Source: JBBREP01 sp036501845 (GTDB taxonomy: Bacteria > Actinomycetota > Acidimicrobiia > IMCC26256 > PALSA-610). From it: a stretch of 64,000 nucleotides of DNA. Within the stretch, counting starts at the first letter, position 1; each line of letters begins with the position of its first letter. The translations under genes and the position numbers were made by a program. Shown one piece after another: positions 17,562-27,099 of this stretch. The stretch is from positions 9,113 through 73,112 of the forward strand of contig DASXZO010000033.1 in NCBI GenBank assembly GCA_036501845.1. Direction: 5' to 3'. The notes under the pieces are model-generated. The model had not been told where the DNA came from. It searched no databases and saw only the letters and a list, made by a program, of their open reading frames with translations.

Positions 17562-18950
17562 TCAGGCCGTCCAGGGCTCGTGCCAGGTGCCGTGTCCCGC
17601 CACCACACTCGCGGCCTTGTCGGGGCCCCACGTTCCTGGCGCGTAATTCTGCACCGGCGGCGGCGCGTCGAGAAGCGGCTGCACGATGCGCCACTGCTCC
17701 TCCACGGTGTCCTGGCGCGTGAACAGGTAGTCCTGCCCCGTCATTGCCGCGTGGAGCAGCACCTCATACGGCGTTGCGGTCTCGCCGCCTTCTTGCGCGA
17801 AGCACATGTCGAGATGGATCGCCTCGGGATCCACCGATCCCTTGCGCCGTGCGTCGAGCACGAAGCGCACGCCCGTGGCCGGGTCGAGGCGCACAATTAC
17901 TTGGTTCGGCTGCGAATGCGGCCCGCGCATCGAAAAGCCGAGCCGCGGTGGGTTCTTGAACACGAGGCGAAGCTCGGTCTGGGTAATCGGGAGACGCTTT
18001 CCCGCGCGGATGAAGAACGGCACGCCGGCCCAGCGCCAGTTGTCGATGTCGAGCCGCAGCGCCACGTAGGTCTCGGTGGCCGAGTCCTTGGCGACACCGT
18101 CGATCGAGCGGTAGCCGTCGTACTGACCGCGCACCACGTGTGCAGGGTTGACCGGCGCCACCGCGCGCAGCAGCGCAGTCTGCGCGTCCTTGATCGTCTC
18201 GGGATCGCCGCCCGACGGTGCTTCCATGGCCGCGGCCGCTACCACCTGGAGCATGTGGTTCACCACCACGTCGCGCAGCGCGCCCACAGGGTCGTAGAAG
18301 TGACCGCGGTCGTCCACGCCGAAGTTCTCGGCCATGGTGATCTGCACGCTCTGCAGGGAATTGCGGTTCCACACCGGTTCGAGCATCGTGTTCGCGAAGC
18401 GCAGGTAGAGGATCTCCTCGAGGCCCATCTTCCCGAGGTAGTGGTCGATGCGGTAGAGCTGCGGTTCGTCGACGTACTGGTGCAGCTCGGCCGCGAGCGC
18501 TTGCGCCGATTTCAGGTCGTGGCCGAACGGCTTCTCGATCACGATGCGCGCGGTCTTCGTGAGCCCCGCGGTGGCGAGGCCTTTCACCACGGTCGCGAAC
18601 AGCGACGGTGGTATTTCCAAGTAGAAGACCGGATGTACGGCGTTCTTGATCGCCGCGCCGACCCGCTCGTATGTGGCTGCGTCGGCGAAGTCGCTGGCCA
18701 CATACGACAGTCGTTGCATGAAGCGCGTGAACACCGCTTCGTCGATCGTCTCGCCCGCGGCTGTGATCGACGATCGCGCGCGGTCGGCGAGCTGTTCGTG
18801 CGTCCAGTCGTCAACGGCCACACCGATGATGGGGCAGTCGATGAGGTTGCGCGCCTCCAGCCGGTACAACGACCGAAACGTCATGACCTTGGCGAGGTCG
18901 CCGGTGATGCCGAACACCACGAAGGCGTCGCAGCGGTCGTGTGCGCTCAT
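17562..18950 (-). CDS. zwf: Glucose-6-phosphate 1-dehydrogenase
   Basis: 462 residues from ATG 18950; the longer start at 18992 adds 14 atypical residues. The NADP-binding loop FGITGDLAKV lies at the N terminus. The signature RIDHYLGK, containing the substrate-binding lysine and catalytic histidine, is intact, as are EKPFGHDL and the AGKRLP substrate segment. The enzyme oxidises glucose 6-phosphate to 6-phosphogluconolactone, the first step of the pentose-phosphate and Entner-Doudoroff routes, and supplies NADPH. It stands alone rather than with opcA, tal or tkt, and diverges from an SDR gene 95 bp away. No second copy is seen here. Confidence 0.93.
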   Translation of the reverse strand: MSAHDRCDAFVVFGITGDLAKVMTFRSLYRLEARNLIDCPIIGVAVDDWTHEQLADRARSSITAAGETIDEAVFTRFMQRLSYVASDFADAATYERVGAAIKNAVHPVFYLEIPPSLFATVVKGLATAGLTKTARIVIEKPFGHDLKSAQALAAELHQYVDEPQLYRIDHYLGKMGLEEILYLRFANTMLEPVWNRNSLQSVQITMAENFGVDDRGHFYDPVGALRDVVVNHMLQVVAAAAMEAPSGGDPETIKDAQTALLRAVAPVNPAHVVRGQYDGYRSIDGVAKDSATETYVALRLDIDNWRWAGVPFFIRAGKRLPITQTELRLVFKNPPRLGFSMRGPHSQPNQVIVRLDPATGVRFVLDARRKGSVDPEAIHLDMCFAQEGGETATPYEVLLHAAMTGQDYLFTRQDTVEEQWRIVQPLLDAPPPVQNYAPGTWGPDKAASVVAGHGTWHEPWTA

Positions 18951-19045
18951 GAGGGTCCCATCGACGGCGGTGGTCCTTGTGTACCACGCCATGCCGCGTG
19001 GTGGCGGCGGGCGTCACAGGGCACTTCGCCTCTACCGTGTCGCGT

Positions 19046-19881
19046 ATGACAGTGAACCCTTTCGGCTACCAGGGGCGGTGCGCCGTCGTGACCGGCGGGG
19101 CGAGCGGCGTGGGTGCCGCGCTGCTCGATGTGCTCGCGGCACTCGAGGTCGAGCACGTGACCGTGCTCGACCTCCGCGCGCCCACCGGGCCTCACGATGC
19201 CTTCGTGGCCACGGATCTCTCGGACGAAACCGCGGTGCGCGACACGATCGCGCAGCTCACGGCAACCCGCACGCCTGTGCACGCGCTGTTCAACAACGCG
19301 GGTGTCGCCGACACGCAAGCGCCGCCCGCTGTGCTGGCCGTGAACTACCTCGCGCTGCGCACACTGTCGGAAGGGCTGCTCGAATGCATGCCCGATGGCA
19401 GCGCGATCGTGAACACGGCCTCCACGGCCGGCAACCTGTGGCGCAAGCGCGTGAAGGCGATCGACGAGTTCCTCGAAGTCGAAACTGCCGAGAGTTGGAA
19501 GCCGGCACGCGAGTCCCTCTCACCAACGCGGCCACGCTCGAGCAGGGTCCCTACAACTTCTCGAAGGAAGTCGTCGAGCGGTACACGATGCGCTCGTCAC
19601 GGCCCACAATGCGACGAGGTGTGCGCACGAATGCAGTGTGTCCCGGACCGATCGACACGCCGTTGCTGCCCGACTTCCGCGCGACCACGAGCGACAAGAT
19701 CATCGAATGGAACATCCGTGAGATGGCCGGGCGTGCGGTGGCGCCGGCCGAAGTGGCCACCGCGCTCGCGTTTCTCGGTTCGCGTGCGGCCGCCTACATC
19801 AACGGTGTGAATCTCGACATCGACAGCGGCTTCTTCGCCGCCATGGCCACCGGCCAGGTCGACTACAGCGGGCGGACCTGA
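19046..19881 (+). pseudogene. Short-chain dehydrogenase/reductase with a frameshift at about 19505-19520
   Basis: ATG 19046 opens an SDR: NAD-binding AVVTGGASGVGAALLD, then FNNAGVAD and IVNTASTAG with the catalytic Ser. The frame is lost after EVETAESWKPA and picked up one base shifted (VPLTNAATLEQGPYNFSKEVVERY), which supplies the catalytic YxxxK and the normal end (RTNAVCPGPIDTPLL, YINGVNLDIDSGF). Together they give about 278 residues, similar to 3-alpha-hydroxysteroid-type SDRs with a long insert before the Tyr. A single missing base explains it. It diverges from zwf. Confidence 0.8.
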
Positions 19882-19890
19882 ACCCGAGTC

Positions 19891-21063
19891 TCAGCTGCTT
19901 GTGCTGGCGGCGATCGGGATGGTCTGCCAGGTGCGGCCGCCACCGGCTGAGCGCCACAGCTGGGCGACAGTGTGGCAGTTCGTGCGGCCAGGGCATAGTT
20001 GCTCAGTGAGCGACGCTAGGAAAGTGTCATCGGAAAGGGCGACGACGCGGTCGGGCAGGTTGTCGATGCCCGTTGTGGCAATCGGAGTGACGCTGCCCGT
20101 GCTGTCGACGGTTCGCACGTCGGGCGTGTGAGAGGGTGCACCAGAGGCGATGACGGCGACGCCGGCCGGGCTGATGTCAGCTGCGTTTGGGGTCACGGAG
20201 CCGGCGTCGGCGAGTTGCCGCACAGTCGGGGGCGTCGACGCGGTGATGGCGTCGACGAGGGTATGCGCGGCATTGCCGCCGTCATAGCCGACGACGACTT
20301 CTGCGTGGTCGTTGCTTCCACCGAGTCGCAACGATGCGATCGACGAGCTGGCAGTCGCCTGGTCGCCGGGTATCGCAAGCGGCGCCCATGTGTTGCCGGA
20401 ATCGCTCGTCGCCTCGAGTTCGGTAGCGGCGGGACCGATGACGACAACCGCGCTTGTCGCCGAGAGCGCGAGAAGTTGCGATGGCCCGTCTTCGAGGCTG
20501 GTCGCGGACCACGTGGTGGCGCCATCGGTAGTCGTGAGCGTCGCGCCTTGCGGATTCATGTGCGCGTATCCGTACGTGACCGATAGGAAGCCGTGATCTG
20601 GGTCGACGAACGACACGTCGACCGAATCGAGCACAGCGTCGGGTGTGCCAGCGAGTTTCGGAGTCGCGTCAACCACCTCAGAAGTCCAGGTCGCACCGGC
20701 GTCCGTTGACCGCGCGACCACCAGCGCCGAGGCTTGGCTGCCTGACGTGACAATGAGGTTCGAGCCACCGAGCGCGTCGACCGCGTACTTGGTGCTCGGT
20801 ACGAAGCCCGGCGGGGCGACGGATCGCCACGATGCTCCACCGTCCTGGCTCACGGACACACCCGAACTCGTCACAACCCACGCCAGTGCTGTGGTGCCGC
20901 CCATGTCGAGGACGGGTCCCGGCAACCCGGCGACGGCTGGCCTCGGACCGCTCGGGCGGACCCGTACCGCTTGAGTCGAAGACGACCCACACGCCGCGGC
21001 TATGGCCGCGACGACAATTACGGGTACTAGCCACGCGGTGCGCGAACGCGTCCTCAAACCCAT
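19891..21063 (-). CDS. Lipoprotein with Asp-box (BNR/sialidase-like) repeats
   Basis: 390 residues from ATG 21063, which has a purine-rich GTGGGAA about 3 nt upstream; the longer start 21105 overlaps the previous gene. The signal peptide ends in the lipobox AAIAAAC. At least four Asp-boxes (S/T-x-D-x-G-x-x-W) are visible: SQDGGASW, STDAGATW, TTDGATTW and TSDSGNTW, with a weaker SAGGGRTW near the end. These mark blades of a beta-propeller like those of sialidases, photosystem assembly factor YCF48 and surface receptors. Catalytic sialidase residues are not recognisable, so a binding or scaffold role is likelier. It is 26 nt behind the DUF1906 gene and forms an operon with it. Confidence 0.78.
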   Translation of the reverse strand: MGLRTRSRTAWLVPVIVVAAIAAACGSSSTQAVRVRPSGPRPAVAGLPGPVLDMGGTTALAWVVTSSGVSVSQDGGASWRSVAPPGFVPSTKYAVDALGGSNLIVTSGSQASALVVARSTDAGATWTSEVVDATPKLAGTPDAVLDSVDVSFVDPDHGFLSVTYGYAHMNPQGATLTTTDGATTWSATSLEDGPSQLLALSATSAVVVIGPAATELEATSDSGNTWAPLAIPGDQATASSSIASLRLGGSNDHAEVVVGYDGGNAAHTLVDAITASTPPTVRQLADAGSVTPNAADISPAGVAVIASGAPSHTPDVRTVDSTGSVTPIATTGIDNLPDRVVALSDDTFLASLTEQLCPGRTNCHTVAQLWRSAGGGRTWQTIPIAASTSS

Positions 21064-21089
21064 CGTTTCCCACTTCCCTGTGCGGCTGA

Positions 21090-21911
21090 TTAGAAGTAGC
21101 TGCACGATTGCGATGGCACGACCGCTCCGGTGGCTTGGCCGTGAATACAGTCAGAATCGACCGAGAGCACGACGCCGCCTAGGGTCGCGTTATGTGTGCC
21201 GTTGAATTGGTGTATTCGCTTACCAGACCAGAGGCTGTCTGATATGTACGGATCACCGAAGGTGCCAGTGTTGGAGTTGTAGTCGGCAAACCAAATATCG
21301 TCCGGTACATGCGAAACGGTCGAGGCAGCCGCCATGTTGTAGGAGGCGCTCGAGTAGTAGCCGGACAGGAATCCGAGACGGTGTATCTCGCTGTCCCATC
21401 CGTTCAAATAAGCGAGGACGTTATCGTCGTCGCCAGGGCAACTTGTCCACCCGTTAGCACCTTCGATGTCATTGTAGATAATGGCGCCCGACCCGATGTC
21501 CAACGTCAATGCGGTGTACACGGCATCGTCGGCTTCCATTACACCTTGGCTCCCAGCCGTCGTGTCGTCGGTGGAGATTTTGTAGTCGCCGTCTCCGCAC
21601 GACGGCTGGCGACCGACCCAGGTTGGGATCAGCGTCCAACCTTCTGTGGTCATGGCATCCACCCAACCAGACGAAGGAACGACGCACGATGGACTGAGGT
21701 CGCCGCCTCCGAGGTAGAACCCAAAACTCACAAGGGTCGAGTTGTCGTGGACGGTACCAAGTGTTGGCGAACCCGGAGGGTGGCACATATCGATAGCCGG
21801 GCCGACGACAGCGGCATGCCCCGTTACAGCACCCGCACGCTGCGCGGATAGTGCTGGCACGAAACTGCAAGCCAGGCAAAGAGGTAACAAGGTCCGTAGA
21901 CGCACACCCAC
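21090..21911 (-). CDS. Secreted DUF1906 (Rv2525c-like) glycoside-hydrolase-like protein
   Basis: 273 residues from GTG 21911, with a signal peptide ending near LSAQRAGA. The mature part fits the glycoside-hydrolase-like barrel of the Rv2525c family: FGFYLGGG near the first strand, GWTLIPTWVGRQ, an ADDAVYTAL helix, IYNDIEGAN with the typical acidic pair, GFLSGYYSSAS and DDIWFADYN. Rv2525c is a Tat-exported cell-envelope protein of unknown substrate in mycobacteria. The gene is visibly poorer in GC than its neighbours (runs such as tagataatggc), which suggests arrival by transfer. It leads an operon with the Asp-box lipoprotein. Confidence 0.8.
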   Translation of the reverse strand: MGVRLRTLLPLCLACSFVPALSAQRAGAVTGHAAVVGPAIDMCHPPGSPTLGTVHDNSTLVSFGFYLGGGDLSPSCVVPSSGWVDAMTTEGWTLIPTWVGRQPSCGDGDYKISTDDTTAGSQGVMEADDAVYTALTLDIGSGAIIYNDIEGANGWTSCPGDDDNVLAYLNGWDSEIHRLGFLSGYYSSASYNMAAASTVSHVPDDIWFADYNSNTGTFGDPYISDSLWSGKRIHQFNGTHNATLGGVVLSVDSDCIHGQATGAVVPSQSCSYF

Positions 21912-22088
21912 GATGCTTCTCCATCCTCACAGCGACAGCCTCTGGCTCCGCTGTTGCGATGACGGTTACCCGCGTTCTCGGTACCGAAACCAATACGACC
22001 GAGGGTCGCCGCCCCGCGATGCTTCATCGGTGTGCCCGTCGGGCGCCCGACGTGACACGCTTGTCGTCCCGACGGCTCGAGGAGACCG

Positions 22089-23561
22089 ATGACCACCACC
22101 GAAGCGTGTCCAGTCCAGCGCCCCGATCGATTCTTCATCGATGGTGAATGGGTGGAGCCGTCGTCCGACGCCATGATCGACGTGATCGACTCGGGCACCG
22201 AGCAGCTCTTCTACCGGATCCCCGAGGCCAAGGCCGCCGACATCGATCGAGCCATCATCGCGGCGCGTACCGCGTTCGACGAGGGTCCGTGGCCGTCGCT
22301 CACCCACACCGAGCGGGCGGAGTATCTGCGCGCGTTCGGCCCGGCGTTGCAGAAGCGTGCCGACTCGCTCTCGCAACTGTGGCCGCGTGAGTCGGGCACG
22401 ATCTTCTCCATGGCGAAGTACGCCGCCACGATGATGCAACGCGACTTCGACACCTACACTGGGCTCGCCGACACGTTCCCGTTCGAGGAGCCGGCCACGC
22501 CGTCGCAACCCGGTTACGGCCTGCTCGTACGCGAGCCGGTGGGCACCGTCGGCGCGATCGTGCCGTGGAACAGTCCGCACTCGTTGATCCCGCACAAGAT
22601 CGGCCCGGCGCTGCTCGCAGGATGCACGGTGGTGCTGAAGATGTCTCCCGAAGCACCCGGCGCGGGCTACCTCGTTGCCGAGGCGGCCGAAGAGATCGGC
22701 CTGCCGCCCGGGGTTGTGAACGTGCTCACCGCCGACCGCGAAGTGTCGGAACTCCTCGTGCGCGACGAGCGCATCGACAAGATCACGTTTACCGGTTCCA
22801 CTGCGGCGGGCCGCAAGATCGGTGCGATCGTGGGCGGGCGCATCGGCCGTCTCACGCTCGAGCTCGGCGGCAAGTCGGCCGCGGTGATCCTCGACGACGC
22901 CGACATCGAGGATGCGGCGAAGACCTTGGCGCGCGCCGAGTGCGCGATGACGGGCCAAGTGTGTTCGTCGCTCACGCGCATCGTCGTCACCCGCAAGCGT
23001 CACGACGCGATGGTGGAGGCACTCGCCGAGCGCTTCGGCCGCGTGCGAGTGGGTGACCCATTCGACGAGAACACCCAGATGGGCCCGCTCGCAGTGGAGC
23101 GCCAGCGCACGCGGGTGGAGGGCTACATCGAAAAGGGCATTGCCGAAGGGGCAACCCTCGCGGTGGGCGGCAAGCGGCCGGAGCATCTCGAGCGGGGTTG
23201 GTTCATCGAGCCGACCGTGTTCGGCAATGTCGACAACTCGTCGACGATCGCCCAGGAAGAGATTTTCGGCCCGGTGCTGAGCGTGATCCCCGCTGCCGAC
23301 GAGGACGAGGCGGTACGCATTGCCAACGACACGATCTATGGCCTCAACTCCGCGGTGTTCACGCCCGACCCTGGCCGCGCTCGTGCCGTCGCGGGCAAGC
23401 TGCGGGCCGGCACCGTGGGCATGAACTCGTTCCGCACCGATTTCGGCATTGCCTTCGGCGGGTTCAAGCAGTCGGGGCTCGGCCGCGAGGGTGGTCGCGA
23501 GGGCTTGATGCACTTCCTGGAGACCAAGACGATCATCCTCACCGAGGCACCGCCGCTGTAG
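22089..23561 (+). CDS. Aldehyde dehydrogenase
   Basis: 490 residues, a full-length ALDH. The oxyanion Asn is in VPWNSPHS, the general-base Glu in LELGGKSA, and the nucleophile Cys292 in GQVCSSLTR. The C-terminal EEIFGPVLSV and FGGFKQSGLGREGG motifs are present. A strong GAGGAGA ribosome site lies 4 nt before the ATG. It oxidises an aldehyde to the acid with NAD(P); the substrate is not readable. It diverges from the DUF1906 gene across a 177-bp gap and converges on the Mrp operon. It stands alone. Confidence 0.9.
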   Translation: MTTTEACPVQRPDRFFIDGEWVEPSSDAMIDVIDSGTEQLFYRIPEAKAADIDRAIIAARTAFDEGPWPSLTHTERAEYLRAFGPALQKRADSLSQLWPRESGTIFSMAKYAATMMQRDFDTYTGLADTFPFEEPATPSQPGYGLLVREPVGTVGAIVPWNSPHSLIPHKIGPALLAGCTVVLKMSPEAPGAGYLVAEAAEEIGLPPGVVNVLTADREVSELLVRDERIDKITFTGSTAAGRKIGAIVGGRIGRLTLELGGKSAAVILDDADIEDAAKTLARAECAMTGQVCSSLTRIVVTRKRHDAMVEALAERFGRVRVGDPFDENTQMGPLAVERQRTRVEGYIEKGIAEGATLAVGGKRPEHLERGWFIEPTVFGNVDNSSTIAQEEIFGPVLSVIPAADEDEAVRIANDTIYGLNSAVFTPDPGRARAVAGKLRAGTVGMNSFRTDFGIAFGGFKQSGLGREGGREGLMHFLETKTIILTEAPPL

Positions 23562-23612
23562 CGCGCCGCCACGAGGTCGCGCCTTTGCGGCGCGTGTCGA
23601 GGTGCCCTCGTG
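23562..23612. terminator. Overlapping stem-loops between convergent genes
   Basis: Between the aldehyde dehydrogenase and mrpD stops lie CGCGCCGC (23562-23569) facing GCGGCGCG (23587-23594), and CACGAGG (23570-23576) facing CCTCGTG (23606-23612). The two stems exclude each other. Placed between converging genes, they can serve as a two-way terminator. Confidence 0.45.
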
Positions 23613-23615
23613 AGG

Positions 23616-25439
23616 TCAGTGCACCGCCACATATGTGAGGCCGCCGAACACCGCGAGGCCGAGTGTGAACCAGGCCACGTAGTCGGGTGCGCGTCCGGAG
23701 TGGAGGTCGCGCAGCACCGCCATCGGGGCATAGGCGTCGACTCGCTTGCTCCGCCACCGTGCTGTGACTGGTTGGCACGCGAGCGACACGAGCGCCAGCG
23801 CGATCGCCGCGGCGGCCTCGGCGATGCCGATGAACGTTGCACTGACGGCCGGCGCCTTCGTGCTCACGCTGATCAGGTGATCGTGCCCTGTGAGCACGGC
23901 CGCCGCATAGGCGGGCCGGTCGACGAACCGTGCTGCCGCGATCTCGACGTGGTCGGCGAGACCATGCCACAGTCCGACAACGAGCGAGAGCGCGAGCAAC
24001 GCGAACGCCGGGAAGATCAGCACGAGAGGCGTGCGCTCATGTGCGGCATCGGTCTCGTGCTCCTCGTGCAACTCCGCGTACGTGTCGGCGGGATAGCGAA
24101 TTCCTTCGTCGCTTCCCCAACCACCGAAGATGCGCCCAGACGCGCGGAGCACGGCACCGCCGGTGACCACGCCGCTGAAGGCCAGCAACCACGGGAGCCA
24201 CCAGTAACCCGCGCCGGCGTCGTCGATCATCGACTTGCCCAGCCCGAGTGCGAACGGCGGTGCGCCCGCGAGCGCGAGGCCACTGACTATGAACAGCGCG
24301 GAGCTCGGCCACATGCGCTTGGCCCGGCCTCGGCCGCGCAGGCTCAGCTCGTCGAGTGCCCCGGTGCGGTGCAGCACGATGCCAGCCATCACGAAGAGCG
24401 CGCCCTTGATCAGGCCGTGCCCAACCACGTACACGGCCGCGCCGGCGAGCGCGTCGTGGTTCATCAGCCCGAGCCCTACGAGGATCACGCCGGCGTGGGA
24501 GATCGTCGAGAAGGCGAGCAGCCGTTTGAGGTTGTGTTGCAGGAAGCACATCATCCCGCCCACCACGATGGTGGCTGCTCCGAGCCCGAGCAGCACCAGG
24601 CCGAAGGCGTGCTGGCGCGGCACGAGGGCGCCCGAGAACATCGTCCAATAGATCCGGGCGGTTCCGTAGAGGCCGAGCTCCACCATGATCCCGGAGAAGA
24701 GCACGCATGCGGGCGTCGGCGCGACGGCGTGCGCGTCGGCGAGCCAGAAGTGGAACGGCACGATCGCAGCCTTGGTGAGCAATCCGGTGACGAGGAGCAC
24801 GAGCGCCACCGCCACAGTTCCGTCGGCCGGATGACCGGCGAGCGTCTGGCCGATCAACGCGAAGTTCAATGACCCGGTGCGCGCGTAGACGAGCCCGATG
24901 CCGAGGAGCAAGGCGAAGCTGCCCGCACTGTTCACCACCGCGAAGTTGATCGCGCCTTGCATCGAGCCGGCGTCGGTCATCTTGAGGCCGGTGAGCGCAT
25001 AAGCGGCAACGCTCATCAGCTCGAAGCACACGAAGAGCAAGAACAGATCTCCCGTAAGCGCGAACCCGATCATGCCGCCCTCGAAGAGCAGCATCAGCAC
25101 GTGGAAGTGGCGGCTGCCAGATTCGAGGTGGCGCCACGAGAAGATGAACGCGGCGAGCGCGAGTACCCCGATGAGCAATGCGGTCGCCGCACCGATGGTG
25201 TCGACGGTGAGCGCCACGCCGATCGCGTTCCCGTGTGCCGGGCGCCAACCGCCGAACCAGTGGAGCACCCGGTGGTCGGTGGTTCGCCGCAGCAACACGG
25301 CGCACAACACGGTTGTGGCGATCGTGACGACGAGCACGTAGAGGTCGGCCACGACGCGGTGGACGATGCCGGTGAGCCCTGCAAGCACGGCGGCGCCCGC
25401 GAGCGGCACGAACATTGCAAGGGGCGCGACCGCGTCCAT
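23616..25439 (-). CDS. mrpD: Cation/proton antiporter subunit D (Mrp/Mbh type)
   Basis: 607 residues with about 14 membrane helices and a proton-channel domain of the NuoM/NuoN/MrpD kind (PF00361). Visible are the Glu in LFVCFELMSVAAYAL, the Lys in LLTKAAIVPFHFWLADAH, and LKRLLAFSTISHAGVI. It is longer than usual MrpD (about 500) because of a C-terminal extension with an acidic-histidine loop (ELHEEHETDAAHE) and two extra helices. It is the last gene of a seven-gene operon, 13 nt after mrpC. The complex exchanges Na+ (or another cation) for protons across the membrane. Confidence 0.9.
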   Translation of the reverse strand: MDAVAPLAMFVPLAGAAVLAGLTGIVHRVVADLYVLVVTIATTVLCAVLLRRTTDHRVLHWFGGWRPAHGNAIGVALTVDTIGAATALLIGVLALAAFIFSWRHLESGSRHFHVLMLLFEGGMIGFALTGDLFLLFVCFELMSVAAYALTGLKMTDAGSMQGAINFAVVNSAGSFALLLGIGLVYARTGSLNFALIGQTLAGHPADGTVAVALVLLVTGLLTKAAIVPFHFWLADAHAVAPTPACVLFSGIMVELGLYGTARIYWTMFSGALVPRQHAFGLVLLGLGAATIVVGGMMCFLQHNLKRLLAFSTISHAGVILVGLGLMNHDALAGAAVYVVGHGLIKGALFVMAGIVLHRTGALDELSLRGRGRAKRMWPSSALFIVSGLALAGAPPFALGLGKSMIDDAGAGYWWLPWLLAFSGVVTGGAVLRASGRIFGGWGSDEGIRYPADTYAELHEEHETDAAHERTPLVLIFPAFALLALSLVVGLWHGLADHVEIAAARFVDRPAYAAAVLTGHDHLISVSTKAPAVSATFIGIAEAAAAIALALVSLACQPVTARWRSKRVDAYAPMAVLRDLHSGRAPDYVAWFTLGLAVFGGLTYVAVH

Positions 25440-25452
25440 CTCAGCTGTGCCT

Positions 25453-25800
25453 TCAGCCGGCGAGGGGCTGGGGCGCGGTCGGATCGGTGGTGTTGGTGCG
25501 CTTGTGCGACTGCACGATGAACGCGAGCAGCAGTCCCGACACCGCGACGCTGATCACGAGATCGGTGAGCACCAGTGCCTGTACCACCGGATCCACGACA
25601 CGGGTGGCGGACGGAACGTCCTTGAAGATCGGTGCCGAGCCGCCCTGCACGTACCCGACCTCCAACAGCAGCACATACGTGGACGCTTGCGCGATCGACA
25701 ACGAGACCACCAGATGCACGAAGTGCCGGCTCGTTGCCACGCCATACAGCCCGACGAGCAAGAGCCAGGCCGCGAGCACGTACGGGAGATGATCGATCAT
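25453..25800 (-). CDS. mrpC: Cation/proton antiporter subunit C
   Basis: 115 residues, three membrane helices, NuoK-like. The segment VDPVVQALVLTDLVISVAVSGLLLAF is the MnhC/MrpC hallmark. ATG 25800 overlaps the stop of the upstream gene (ATGA), so longer starts are excluded. MrpC forms part of the ion path with MrpD in the membrane core. Confidence 0.88.
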   Translation of the reverse strand: MIDHLPYVLAAWLLLVGLYGVATSRHFVHLVVSLSIAQASTYVLLLEVGYVQGGSAPIFKDVPSATRVVDPVVQALVLTDLVISVAVSGLLLAFIVQSHKRTNTTDPTAPQPLAG

Positions 25801-26561
25801 CGTTCGCGGCGGATCTCGATCATCTGGTGGTAGATCTGCAGCGCGGCGAGCACGACGGCCGTGGCAACTGCCGGCCCGGCGATCACATTCAGCAGCGCGA
25901 TCGTGCCGGCCGAGTACACAGTGCCGAGCGAGCCGGGCCCCACAATGTTGGCCAGAAAGCCGCGGCCCTCGATCAGCCCGGCCACGCCCACGCCGAGGAA
26001 CGCGGTCACTGCGATCGCCTGCACGATCTCCCACGCCAAGCCGTAATGGAAGCGTTCGAAGGTTTCGTGCCTCGCCCCGATCAGCAACAGGATCGACGGC
26101 GCGGCGAGCACCACACCACCCTGGAAGCCGCCGCCGGGTGTCAGCTGCCCGTGGGCCACGATGTACAGCCCGAGCACGCCGACTGCGGCGGCGACGCTCA
26201 CCGCGACGACCGAAGTTGCGCGCGAACGGCCGGTGCCGACGCGGTCGGGCGCTTCGAGCCGGGCCGGGACGATCTCTTCATCGTCGGCTTTGCGCAGCAC
26301 CATCAGCATGCCGACGATGGCTGCAAGCAGCAGTAGCTCTTCGCCTGCGGTGTCGACGCCACGGACGTCCATCACCACCGTGGTCACCGCGTTCGACGCG
26401 TGCCGCAACGGCGACGCGGCCGCCACGACGCCGTTCGCGTAGCGCAACGCCGTTTGCGTGTGGTGTCCGAAGCCGTTCAGACCCGCCACACCCCACATGA
26501 GGTAGCCGAACACTCCTACCGCGCCGACGAGAAAGACCCCGCGCCGCGCCCTGGCGTTCAT
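25797..26561 (-). CDS. mrpB: Antiporter subunit B with fused MbhE-like N terminus
   Basis: 254 residues. Residues 1-95 carry two helices and the segment NAVTTVVMDVRGVDTAGEE, known from the C-terminal end of MrpA (MbhE). Residues 115-254 are the MnhB domain (HGQLTPGGGFQGG, LAWEIVQAI). So the protein joins two Mbh-type subunits. ATG 26561 overlaps the MbhD stop (ATGA). Confidence 0.85.
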   Translation of the reverse strand: MNARARRGVFLVGAVGVFGYLMWGVAGLNGFGHHTQTALRYANGVVAAASPLRHASNAVTTVVMDVRGVDTAGEELLLLAAIVGMLMVLRKADDEEIVPARLEAPDRVGTGRSRATSVVAVSVAAAVGVLGLYIVAHGQLTPGGGFQGGVVLAAPSILLLIGARHETFERFHYGLAWEIVQAIAVTAFLGVGVAGLIEGRGFLANIVGPGSLGTVYSAGTIALLNVIAGPAVATAVVLAALQIYHQMIEIRRER

Positions 26562-26806
26562 GGGTCGACCTCGTTGCGGCGCAGCTTCCCGAGCGCGAGC
26601 AACACCATCACCGGCCACGCCAGCATCCCGACGACGACGGCCGAAAGAACGACGTCGGGCGCTTGCAGCACGGTGAACAACAGGATCAGTGATATCGAGA
26701 ATGGGGTGAGTGCGATGATCTGGTGCAGCGGATCGCGCGTGAGCACCACGACGGTGGCGAACACTGCCACCGAGAGCATCACGAGGGTTTGGACGGCCGC
26801 GGTCAC
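26558..26806 (-). CDS. MbhD-like (DUF4040) antiporter subunit
   Basis: 82 residues from GTG 26806, which overlaps the mrpG stop (GTGA). Three helices with LTRDPLHQIIALTPFSISL and LQAPDVVLSAVVVG identify DUF4040, normally a part of the big MrpA protein or a separate MbhD subunit of archaeal-type complexes. No full MrpA (NuoL-like) gene is present in the window, so this operon has the split, Mbh-type organisation. Confidence 0.82.
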   Translation of the reverse strand: MTAAVQTLVMLSVAVFATVVVLTRDPLHQIIALTPFSISLILLFTVLQAPDVVLSAVVVGMLAWPVMVLLALGKLRRNEVDP

Positions 26807-27099
26807 TGTGCTCGTTGCCTCTGCCGCACGCGCATCACCCGCGCGGTCTGGTGCACAAGGAGCGCGTTGCCCGCACCGAGCACCAGGGCGACGAGCAATG
26901 ACTTGAGCCCGCGGGTGTCGAACGCCTCCGTGGCGACAACAGCGAGCGCCACGAGCGGGGCGGTCACGACGGATGCAGGGCCGAGGTAGTGCAGCCGCGC
27001 CCACCCGTTGGGCGCGGCCCACACGCCGACCAAGGAGACGAGCGCGCCGAGCGCGGCGAGGGTCAGCAGGCAAGCGGCGGCGACGTCGCTGCCCGTCAT
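26803..27099 (-). CDS. mrpG: Cation/proton antiporter subunit G
   Basis: 98 residues from ATG 27099, overlapping the mrpF stop (ATGA); ATG 27108 is possible. Three helices and the typical PNGWARLHYLGPASVVTAPLV segment of MnhG/MrpG are present. It is a small structural subunit of the complex. Confidence 0.85.
   Translation of the reverse strand: MTGSDVAAACLLTLAALGALVSLVGVWAAPNGWARLHYLGPASVVTAPLVALAVVATEAFDTRGLKSLLVALVLGAGNALLVHQTARVMRVRQRQRAQ

Noticed and set aside
15413..17722. A 769-codon open frame on the plus strand across the PYROXD2-like and GT-C-like genes
   Set aside because: It is antisense to two recognisable proteins, is rich in His/Arg/Glu with no domain, and arises because GC-rich coding DNA lacks stops on the other strand.
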